NCBI GenBank assembly: GCA_016213105.1
Contig: JACRBN010000011.1
Coordinates: 1-64,000 of the forward strand
Origin: Chloroflexota bacterium
GTDB lineage: Bacteria > Chloroflexota > Anaerolineae > Anaerolineales > Villigracilaceae
Direction: 5' to 3'
Length of the DNA stretch: 64,000 nucleotides
Positions 57,990 through 64,000 of the stretch are shown one piece after another. Positions within the stretch are counted from its first letter, which is position 1, and the number at the start of each line of letters is the position of its first letter. The position numbers and the translations under genes are program-made. The notes under the pieces are model-generated. The model made no database searches. It was not told the DNA's origin and was given only the letters and a program-made list of their open reading frames with translations.

Positions 57990-59863
57990 TCCAGGTTCGC
58001 CTTTACGCTTTCGGCAGCCGCCGTGTTCATGCCGGGCGCGGCCGCCAGTTCATCGACACTTGCCTCTCTAATCTTATCCACAGAACCGAAATGTTTCAAG
58101 AGGGCTTTGCGGCGCGCGGGGCCGATGCCTGGGATCGAATCCATAATGGAGGCCAGTCCCTGCTTCGAGCGGCGCGCGCGGTGGGCGGTGATGCCGAAGC
58201 GGTGCGCCTCGTCGCGGATGCGCTGCACCAGGTACAGTCCCTGCGAGTGGCGCGGCAGCATCAGCGAGTTCGAGCGGTGCGGGAAGAAGATCTCCTCCTC
58301 CTGCTTGGCCAGCCCCACCACGGGCACCCTGTCGGCCAGCCCATAATTTTCTAGGACTTTGACGGCCCGCCCAAGCTGTCCCTTACCGCCGTCGATGATG
58401 ATCAGGTCGGGCAGGAAGGAGAACGAGGCGTCGGGCTTTTTTGACCCTGGGGTGGATTCCGTTTGCTGGCCGCCCTGCCAGCGACGGAAGCGGCGCGTCA
58501 GCATCTCCTCCATCGAGGCGAAGTCGTCGGGTGCGCCGATGCTGGCGCTGTCGATGTTGAATTTGCGGTACAGCTTCTTGTCGGGCACGCCCTGGGTGAA
58601 GACCACCATCGCGCCGACCGTGGCTACGCCCTGCGTGTGCGACACATCGTAGCACTCGATGCGGTTGGGCGGCGCCGACAGGCTCAGCGCGGAGTGCAGT
58701 TCGGCCAGGGCCTGCTCCTGTTTGTGCGTGTCGGCCTCCCATTGGGCGCGCAGGGCGGTCAGGGTCTCGGTGGCGTTCTCGGCCGCCATCTTGACCAGTT
58801 CCTGCGGCTGTCCATCCTTGGGGACGAAGAACTCCATTTTTTTTCCGCCGCGCCGTGACCTGAGCCACTCGCCGATGATCTTGGCCTCTTCGATCTCCTG
58901 CGGCAGCATCACCTGCTCGGGGATGTTGGCCGCCTCGGTGTAGAACTGCTTGATGAACTCCGACATGACTTCCTGGTCGGCGCTGTCCTCGGTGCCTTCC
59001 AAAATGAAGTATTCGCGTCCGATCAGCTTGCCGTTGCGGATGAAGAAGATCTGCACGCAGGCCTCGCCGTTGTTGCGCGCCATGGCCAGCACGTCCGAGT
59101 CCTTGTAGTCGGCGGCGAAGACGATCTTTTGCCGTTCGATGATGGTTTGAATGGCCTTGAGCTGGTCGCGCAAGGCGGCGGCCTTTTCGAAACGTAATTC
59201 CTCAGCGGCCTTTTCCATGTCGCTGTGCAGGCGCGTCACGATCTCCTCGCTGTGCCCGCCCAGAAACTCCATCAGGTCCGAGATCATTTGGCGGTATTGC
59301 GCCTGGGAGGCGGCTCCGATACAGGGAGCGGTACACAGCTTGATGTCGTAGTACAGGCAGGCGCGCTTGTCCAGGCCCGTGATCTCGCGGTCGCAGGTCA
59401 GGTAGGGGAATATCTTGCGCAGCACATCCAGCGTCTGGTACACGGCCCAGGCGGAGGTGTAGGGACCAAAGTAGCGTGAGCCGTCGTTTTCAGCCATCTG
59501 GCGCGTGACGGTCACGTGGGGGAAAGACTCATTCCAGTGGATTTTGATGTAAGGGTAGCGCTTGTCATCCTTGAGGCGGATGTTGTACTTCGGACGATGC
59601 TTCTTGATCAGGTTCATCTCGAGGATCAGCGCCTCGAGTTCCGAGCCGACGACGATCCACTCGAGGTGGGCGATCTCGCGCACCAGGCGGCGGGTCTTGT
59701 TGTCGTGGCTGGCATCCGCGTGGAAATAGGACCGCACGCGGTTCTTCAGGCTGATGGCCTTGCCGACGTAGACGATCGTCCCCTCGGCGTTCTTCATCAG
59801 GTAGCAGCCAGGCTTGGCGGGCAGGGTCTTGAGGATGCCCTGGATGTGTTCGGAAATTTCCAT
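57986..59863 (-). CDS. uvrC: excinuclease ABC subunit UvrC
   Basis: 625 residues. The GIY-YIG endonuclease domain (GCYLMKNAEGTIVYVGKA, 3' incision) is followed by the Cys-rich region (CDREITGLDKRACLYYDIKLC), a UVR motif contacting UvrB (MEKAAEELRFEKAAALRDQL), the RNase H-like endonuclease domain (IECYDVSHTQGVATVGAMVVF, 5' incision) and tandem HhH motifs at the C terminus (GIGPARRKALLKHFGSVDKI). It performs dual incision in nucleotide excision repair. It heads a minus-strand operon running down to DUF190. Confidence 0.96.
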   Translation of the reverse strand: MEISEHIQGILKTLPAKPGCYLMKNAEGTIVYVGKAISLKNRVRSYFHADASHDNKTRRLVREIAHLEWIVVGSELEALILEMNLIKKHRPKYNIRLKDDKRYPYIKIHWNESFPHVTVTRQMAENDGSRYFGPYTSAWAVYQTLDVLRKIFPYLTCDREITGLDKRACLYYDIKLCTAPCIGAASQAQYRQMISDLMEFLGGHSEEIVTRLHSDMEKAAEELRFEKAAALRDQLKAIQTIIERQKIVFAADYKDSDVLAMARNNGEACVQIFFIRNGKLIGREYFILEGTEDSADQEVMSEFIKQFYTEAANIPEQVMLPQEIEEAKIIGEWLRSRRGGKKMEFFVPKDGQPQELVKMAAENATETLTALRAQWEADTHKQEQALAELHSALSLSAPPNRIECYDVSHTQGVATVGAMVVFTQGVPDKKLYRKFNIDSASIGAPDDFASMEEMLTRRFRRWQGGQQTESTPGSKKPDASFSFLPDLIIIDGGKGQLGRAVKVLENYGLADRVPVVGLAKQEEEIFFPHRSNSLMLPRHSQGLYLVQRIRDEAHRFGITAHRARRSKQGLASIMDSIPGIGPARRKALLKHFGSVDKIREASVDELAAAPGMNTAAAESVKANLE

Positions 59864-59971
59864 CAGGGGAGTATTTTACCCGATGCAGCCCATCCCCCAG
59901 GTTTCCTGTTGACTTTCAGTTGAATACCCCTACAATTATTTCAGGCCTATATTTCATTCAAGGAGAATGCC

Positions 59972-60691
59972 ATGTCTGATTTTTCCAACGCGCCGGTCAT
60001 GCCGGCTGCGCCCGAACCGTTCTACAAAATCTGGATCAAGGCCCTGACCAAACCCAGCGAGCAGACTTTCGCTGAAATGGCGGCCTCATCGAACGCCAAA
60101 GCCACCACGGGCTACCTGTGGTATTTCCTCGCCGCGCTGGTCCAGATCATTCTGGGAACTTTGGTGCAAAGCGCCGCCATGAAACAACTCATGGAACAAT
60201 ACGGCAGCCAGTATGGTCAATTTGCGACCGATGGTGGCCTGGTGACCAAACTGATCTCCGCTCTTTGCGGCGGCCCGATCGGGGCGGGCGTCGGCGTGCT
60301 GTTCTTTGCGTTGCTCGTCGCGCTGGTGCAGTGGATTGCGAAGATGTTTGGCGGGCGCGGCACGAACGATCAACTGGTCTATGCCATGTCGGCCATCCTT
60401 TCCCCCTACCTGCTGGTGAGCAGTATCCTGACCCTGCTTGCGGCCATCCCCTATGCGGGATATTGCTTCAGCCTGCTGGGCCTGTTGGCGGGTCTGTATG
60501 TGCTCGTCCTGGAAGTGATGGCGGTCAAGGGCGTCAACCAGTTCGGCTGGGGACAGGCGCTGGCTTCCCTGTTTGCGCCTCTTTTGGTCTTTGTCTGCCT
60601 GTGTGGATGCCTGATCGTTGGGATGTTTACCCTGCTCGGCCCGATCATCAGCGATACCTTTCAACAGATCCAACAGGGATTGGGTCAGTAG
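59972..60691 (+). CDS. Yip1-family membrane protein
   Basis: 239 residues. A polar N terminus (about 1-45) with FYKIWIKALTKPSEQTFAEMA, the usual start of Yip1-like bacterial proteins, is followed by five hydrophobic helices (about 48-66, 98-118, 136-158, 160-182, 195-222). The family is related to membrane proteins that bend or organise membranes, but bacterial roles are unclear. The start follows AAGGAGAA by 6 nt. It has its own terminator. Confidence 0.75.
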   Translation: MSDFSNAPVMPAAPEPFYKIWIKALTKPSEQTFAEMAASSNAKATTGYLWYFLAALVQIILGTLVQSAAMKQLMEQYGSQYGQFATDGGLVTKLISALCGGPIGAGVGVLFFALLVALVQWIAKMFGGRGTNDQLVYAMSAILSPYLLVSSILTLLAAIPYAGYCFSLLGLLAGLYVLVLEVMAVKGVNQFGWGQALASLFAPLLVFVCLCGCLIVGMFTLLGPIISDTFQQIQQGLGQ

Positions 60692-60710
60692 AATTTCCGC
60701 CCCAAAAACG

Positions 60711-60737
60711 ACACCTCCCGCAGCGCGGGAGGTGTTT
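60711..60737 (+). terminator. intrinsic terminator after the Yip1-like gene
   Basis: ACACCTCCCGC / GCGGGAGGTGT stem with a 3-nt loop and TTTCTATTT after it, about 20 nt past the stop codon. Confidence 0.85.
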
Positions 60738-60814
60738 CTATTTGCCTCGATAGGTATCTCAGACGCCGTGGAAATGCTTGCGGCGTTCAGCGAAAGGGAA
60801 ATATCCTGTGGCAG

Positions 60815-60835
60815 TATAATGGGAAAATTGAGGTG
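60815..60835 (+). promoter_or_regulatory. -10 element and ribosome site of the CinA-type gene
   Basis: TATAAT at 60815-60820 and GAGGTG at 60830-60835, 5 nt before the TTG start at 60841. This supports the TTG start and a very short leader. Confidence 0.5.
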
Positions 60836-60840
60836 AACCC

Positions 60841-61326
60841 TTGCAGCGACAAATCGAAGTGACCCTGGGCCAGCTCCTGCGCGCGCGCGGCCTGAAATTA
60901 TCCACGGCCGAATCCTGCACGGGCGGCCTGATCGCCGACCGCATCACGGATGTGCCTGGTTCGTCCGAGTATTTCATCGGCGGCATCGTGGCTTATGCCT
61001 ACGAAGCCAAGGTGGCCCTGCTCGAAGTCTCCTGGGATACCCTGCACGCGCATGGAGCGGTCAGCCGCGAGACGGTGCTGGAGATGGCGCGCGGCGCGCG
61101 CAAGGCGCTCGGCGCGGACATCGCCGTCAGCGTCAGCGGCATCGCGGGGCCTGGCGGCGGCCTGCCCGATAAACCCGTCGGCACCACCTGGCTGGGCCTG
61201 TCCACGCCCGATGGCGAGTGGGCGCGCAAATTCGTCTGGGAGCGTGACCGCCGCGGCAACAAGGAACTCTCCGCCGAGGCGGCCCTGCAGTTCGTGCTGG
61301 ATTATCTGGAGGGAGATCTGAAATGA
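60841..61326 (+). CDS. pncC: CinA-family nicotinamide-nucleotide amidohydrolase (PncC type)
   Basis: 161 residues, the stand-alone amidase domain. LKLSTAESCTGGLIADRIT carries the catalytic Ser and the following GG loop, YFIGGIVAYAYEAKVALL the second strand and VSGIAGPGGGLPDKPVGTTWLGL the third motif, all typical of CinA C-terminal domains. It deamidates nicotinamide mononucleotide to nicotinate mononucleotide for NAD recycling. The TTG start follows GAGGTG. The stop overlaps the next gene by 4 nt. Confidence 0.9.
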   Translation: MQRQIEVTLGQLLRARGLKLSTAESCTGGLIADRITDVPGSSEYFIGGIVAYAYEAKVALLEVSWDTLHAHGAVSRETVLEMARGARKALGADIAVSVSGIAGPGGGLPDKPVGTTWLGLSTPDGEWARKFVWERDRRGNKELSAEAALQFVLDYLEGDLK

Positions 61327-62000
61327 AAATCGTGGTCATCATCTCCGCCAACGCCGAGTGGCGCGCCGTCAAGGAACTATTTCCCGACCTGGATATTCAG
61401 CGATCCCCATTCGGCGAATACGCCGACCTGCGACTTTCGACCTTTGACCTGCTCACCCTTTTTCACGGCGGCTGGGGCAAGATCAGCGCGGCAGCCACGG
61501 CGCAATACGTCATCGATCACTTCCAGCCCGACTTGCTGGTCAACCTGGGTACCTGCGGCGGATTCGCGGGCCGCATCGAGACGGGCACGGTCATCCTGGT
61601 GGAGCGCACCCTGGTCTACGACATCATCGAGCAGATGGGGGACGGAGATGAGGCCATCGCGCATTATGCGACGGACATCGATCTTTCGTGGCTGGGACAG
61701 AGGACTGTGGATCGGTCTTCATCAGTGATGCGCGGCCTGTTGGTCTCCGCCGACCGCGACATCGTGGTCGAGGATATCCCGATGCTGATCGAAAAATACG
61801 GCGCTGTGGCTGCGGATTGGGAGTCGGGGGCGATAGCCTGGGTGGCGAAACGGAACGGCGTGCGCTGCTTGATCCTGCGCGGCGTCAGCGACCTGGTGGG
61901 CGGCGGGGGCGGCGAGGCCTACGGCAACCTGGATCTCTTCCACCAGCGGACGAAAACCGTGATGAAAGATTTGTTCGATCAATTACCCGAATGGATATAA
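61323..62000 (+). CDS. nucleosidase of the MTA/SAH nucleosidase (PNP/UDP) superfamily
   Basis: 225 residues. FHGGWGKISAAATAQYVIDHFQPDLLVNLGTCGGFAG (in two segments) is the core of the phosphorylase fold, with LVSADRD and ADWESGAIAWVAKR providing the ribose-binding Glu; RGVSDLVGG has the catalytic Asp. It splits 5'-methylthioadenosine, S-adenosylhomocysteine or a related nucleoside. An odd stretch EYADLRLSTFDL lies where family members have one short strand and matches the repeat-encoded peptide of prmC. It overlaps the CinA-type gene by 4 nt. Confidence 0.85.
   Translation: MKIVVIISANAEWRAVKELFPDLDIQRSPFGEYADLRLSTFDLLTLFHGGWGKISAAATAQYVIDHFQPDLLVNLGTCGGFAGRIETGTVILVERTLVYDIIEQMGDGDEAIAHYATDIDLSWLGQRTVDRSSSVMRGLLVSADRDIVVEDIPMLIEKYGAVAADWESGAIAWVAKRNGVRCLILRGVSDLVGGGGGEAYGNLDLFHQRTKTVMKDLFDQLPEWI
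61426..61454. repeat. half copy of the prmC palindrome, inside the nucleosidase gene
   Basis: GACCTGCGACTTTCGACC followed by TTTGACCTGC matches the GACCTTCGACTTTCGACC TTCAACCT arm of the 53493-53535 element with a few changes. Both reading frames give DLRLSTF. Only one arm is present here. Confidence 0.55.
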
Positions 62001-62002
62001 GA

Positions 62003-62029
62003 GTAGCGCGAGATATTATCTCACGCTAC
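62003..62029. repeat. GTAG...CTAC palindrome after the nucleosidase gene
   Basis: GTAGCGCGAGATA / TATCTCACGCTAC with a single mismatch; same length (27 bp) and ends as the 28806 and 55198 copies, with a changed core. It lies 2 nt after the stop codon and 6 nt from the serpin stop, so it may also act as a terminator between convergent genes. Confidence 0.65.
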
Positions 62030-62035
62030 TGATTT

Positions 62036-63313
62036 TTACTGTGCAGGGTTGAGCACGCGGCCCATGAACAGGATCTGTCCGCTTTGCAGGTCGCGGATGA
62101 TGTAGATGAAGGGGCGGTCGACGATCAGGGAGATGTCGAACATGGGCGCCATCGAGAGTTCCATGATGACGGCGGTGGCGGCGGCGGCTTCGGTGCCTTC
62201 CTCGTCCACGGCCACGTAGGCTTTATGCACCACCTGCCCGATGAACAAGTCATTGTGGCCCGTTATGCCTGAGAAGTCGGCCAGGCCGGGGTCGAAGGCG
62301 TCGGGCATGCCGAGGGCGGCGAGTTGTTCGGCCAGCGAGAAGCTGCTTTCTACTTTGAACTTGGGCATTGCGAGCGCGACGCTTGTCGGTTGGAGTCCGC
62401 TCCACATGGCGGAGGCCGTCTCGAAGTCCAGGCTGGTTTCGATCTCGTCGAAGCGGCCCTCATCGGGGACGAGGATGTCCATCGCGGCGGTTCCGCCCGC
62501 GTAGGGCAATTCCGCCATCTGCCAGCCGTCGCCCGCAGCGTAGGGCAGGGTCATGCCCTGGCTCATCAGCGGGGCGGTCACTTCGCTCCCATCCAGCAGG
62601 TGGAAGGGCGCGTCGTAGGTTCTGTCTGCGTCGAACTGGTTCAGCCAGTCGGCTTTGAAGTAAATGGCGTTGACCAGGATCATGCGCGTGAAGGGGCTGA
62701 TGGCGTTTTCGCCGAGCAGGTCCTGAATCTTTTTCTGGGTCTCATCGCTCACCCAGGTGTTGATCTCTTTGCGCACGGCCTCGGGCTGGTTGATGAAATC
62801 GGACTGATGGATGCCCGCGCCATAGTTAAGCGCCAGCGTGTCGAGGAAGGCGGACTCAAGCGGCAGGGTTTGCTCGGTCCACACCGCGTTGGCGACGTTG
62901 AGCTGCAGCGGCTCCTGGTCCTTGTCCGAGCTGGACGGGACAGCTTCGAGCGCCTGGTCGAGGGTGTTGAAGGCGGGGTGCAGTTCGGCCTGCGGCAGGA
63001 AGTGCATGGCCTGCGTCATTTGGGCTTCGGTCTGGCCGCGCGCGCCGGCCGAGGTCATGGCCAGGGCCAGGGAGATGCTGAACGGCGAGTAGGCCAGGTT
63101 GCCATTCTCCGCGCGCAACGCCTGGTACAGGTCGAAGGCGAAGGCGTTGTTGCCGTCGGTCAACGGGCGTAGGTCGGCGGCCTGGAGATTGGGTTTCTCG
63201 CGTCTCAGGTTGGATTGTCGAACGGGGGCGCTGTTGCCGCTGCCACAGGCGGACAGCGCCAGACTCAGGATGGTCAACAGGGCCAATAGGGTATACAAGG
63301 GGGATGTTTTCAT
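62036..63313 (-). CDS. serpin-family lipoprotein (serine protease inhibitor)
   Basis: 425 residues. A lipoprotein signal (LSLALSAC, lipidated Cys at 23) is followed by a complete serpin fold: NLAYSPFSISLALAMTSAGA, WLNQFDADRTYDAPF, MLPYAAGD-type strands and DRPFIYIIRDLQSGQILFMGRVLNP at the end. The reactive-centre loop hinge EEGTEAAAATA (P17 to about P7) has the small residues required for inhibitory serpins; counting gives P1-P1' near Ser-Met in IMELSMAP, suggesting an elastase- or subtilisin-like target. It would be anchored outside the membrane. The ATG follows GGAGAGA. Confidence 0.92.
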   Translation of the reverse strand: MKTSPLYTLLALLTILSLALSACGSGNSAPVRQSNLRREKPNLQAADLRPLTDGNNAFAFDLYQALRAENGNLAYSPFSISLALAMTSAGARGQTEAQMTQAMHFLPQAELHPAFNTLDQALEAVPSSSDKDQEPLQLNVANAVWTEQTLPLESAFLDTLALNYGAGIHQSDFINQPEAVRKEINTWVSDETQKKIQDLLGENAISPFTRMILVNAIYFKADWLNQFDADRTYDAPFHLLDGSEVTAPLMSQGMTLPYAAGDGWQMAELPYAGGTAAMDILVPDEGRFDEIETSLDFETASAMWSGLQPTSVALAMPKFKVESSFSLAEQLAALGMPDAFDPGLADFSGITGHNDLFIGQVVHKAYVAVDEEGTEAAAATAVIMELSMAPMFDISLIVDRPFIYIIRDLQSGQILFMGRVLNPAQ

Positions 63314-63500
63314 GTTTCTCTCCTTCCGGGTGTTTTGCCAGAGCGATACTGCGCGATCTTGCCGCGCAGATTGTCGATTTGCTCGGGTCAGACTATAGAC
63401 GCAGAGAAGTGAATTGTGTTCCCCGCATTGGTCATCCTGACGGAATGGTTTCAGTTTTTTCAATTGGAAACATTTGGCAGGTTGCCAACCCGCCCCACGC

Positions 63501-63986
63501 TCACAAGCGCAATTCCATCGAGATGTCATCCATGCTTTCGCGATAGCTGGGAATTTCGATGAAGCCCAACTTTTTGTAAAAGGCCAGGGCGCGGAGTTGT
63601 TCGCCGCCCGTTTGCAGGCGGATGCGGAACCAGCCCTGGGCGCGGGCAAATTCCAGCAGGCGCTGGACGACCTGGTAGCCGATTCCGCGCCCGTGATAGT
63701 CCTCCAGCAGCCACAGGCGTTTGAGTTCGGCGATGTCCGCTTCGAGGTGTTTGATCGCGCCCGTGCCGACCAGTCGGTCCTCATCCAGCACGGCCAGGAA
63801 CAGGCCGTGGTCGCCGGTGTAAATGTTCTGGCATTCATCCACGTCACGCAGTTCGCCTTCCTCGGCCAGCACATCGTAGAAGTATTGCGGCGTCTTTTCG
63901 GGGTAGTAGATGCGCTGGGCCACCGAGGCGATGACCCATTTGGCGGCTTCGGTTTCGTGCGCTTGCAGGGGGCGGATTTCGATCAT
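63501..63986 (-). CDS. GNAT-family N-acetyltransferase
   Basis: 161 residues. EIRPLQAHETEAAKWVIASV is the first strand-helix; the acetyl-CoA loop is LLEDYHGRGIGYQVVQRLL and the last elements are RLQTGGEQLRALAFYKKLGF. The substrate is unknown; such small enzymes acetylate amines of proteins or metabolites. The start lies 14 nt from the window edge, so the promoter is not seen. The 187-nt gap to the serpin holds no gene. Confidence 0.88.
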   Translation of the reverse strand: MIEIRPLQAHETEAAKWVIASVAQRIYYPEKTPQYFYDVLAEEGELRDVDECQNIYTGDHGLFLAVLDEDRLVGTGAIKHLEADIAELKRLWLLEDYHGRGIGYQVVQRLLEFARAQGWFRIRLQTGGEQLRALAFYKKLGFIEIPSYRESMDDISMELRL

Positions 63987-64000
63987 GGGCGAATTTTACT

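Noticed and set aside
57490-59971. Fluoride riboswitch for fluC
   Set aside because: No characteristic pseudoknot sequence was visible before uvrC or within the operon.

Overview
The window looks like a chromosomal segment of a GC-rich bacterium of the phylum Chloroflexota, most likely class Anaerolineae. This rests on protein character (Cys-paired SLH repeats with Thr-Pro linkers, a malic enzyme fused to a phosphotransacetylase domain, GTG/TTG starts, many small dispersed palindromes) and is inference, since no rRNA marker is present. There is no rRNA, tRNA, CRISPR array, intact prophage or insertion sequence that I can recognise.

Layout. 1-135: remnant of an RHS-type protein on the minus strand. 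166-4361: tight plus-strand operon (zinc-dependent phospholipase C-like protein, alpha/beta hydrolase, MFS transporter, metallo-beta-lactamase-fold hydrolase, conserved unknown). 4392-5317: degenerate repeats and a divergent two-TM coiled-coil protein. 5770-14362: the most remarkable part, a single operon with a good promoter and terminator encoding a TIR-domain protein, two paralogous P-loop ATPases (one with an OmpR-like winged helix), a third AAA-type ATPase and a 1010-residue STAND NTPase with TPR-like repeats. It is followed at 14406-15902 by a radical SAM/SPASM maturase with its own promoter. 15977-18159: RNase Y and RecX behind a structured leader. 18614-22072: GT-C mannosyltransferase-like protein, methyltransferase and GT2 glycosyltransferase. 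22196-24457: malic enzyme. 24596-26887: Obg GTPase, small membrane protein, DedA. 27097-31527: envelope lipoprotein, SIMPL protein, a two-component system, an unknown membrane protein. 31637-32209: BioY. 32652-37950: two large SLH surface proteins. 38186-42945: sugar aminotransferase, acetyltransferase, glycosyltransferase and polytopic membrane protein. 43024-50146: HhH protein, nitroreductase, tungsten-type aldehyde ferredoxin oxidoreductase, SelA, M24 peptidase, YcxB-like protein. 50163-51962: TsaD and TsaC/Sua5, both of the t6A tRNA pathway, convergent. 51959-55183: HD-GYP phosphodiesterase, PrmC and RF1 (PrmC methylates RF1, and the genes are adjacent). 55371-59863: unknown membrane-anchored protein, DUF190, FluC fluoride channel, a 37-residue membrane protein, a lone receiver domain and UvrC. 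59972-63986: Yip1-like protein, CinA-type amidase, nucleosidase, a serpin lipoprotein and a GNAT acetyltransferase.

Two themes stand out. First, the TIR/multi-NTPase/STAND operon next to a radical SAM maturase resembles a conflict or signalling system. I find that the C-terminal half of the TIR protein looks like a degenerate copy of the neighbouring ATPases, with the P-loop lost. Second, several families of small palindromic repeats are scattered through the window, and some lie inside coding sequences in frame, where they encode extra peptides (metallo-hydrolase, histidine kinase, PrmC, nucleosidase).
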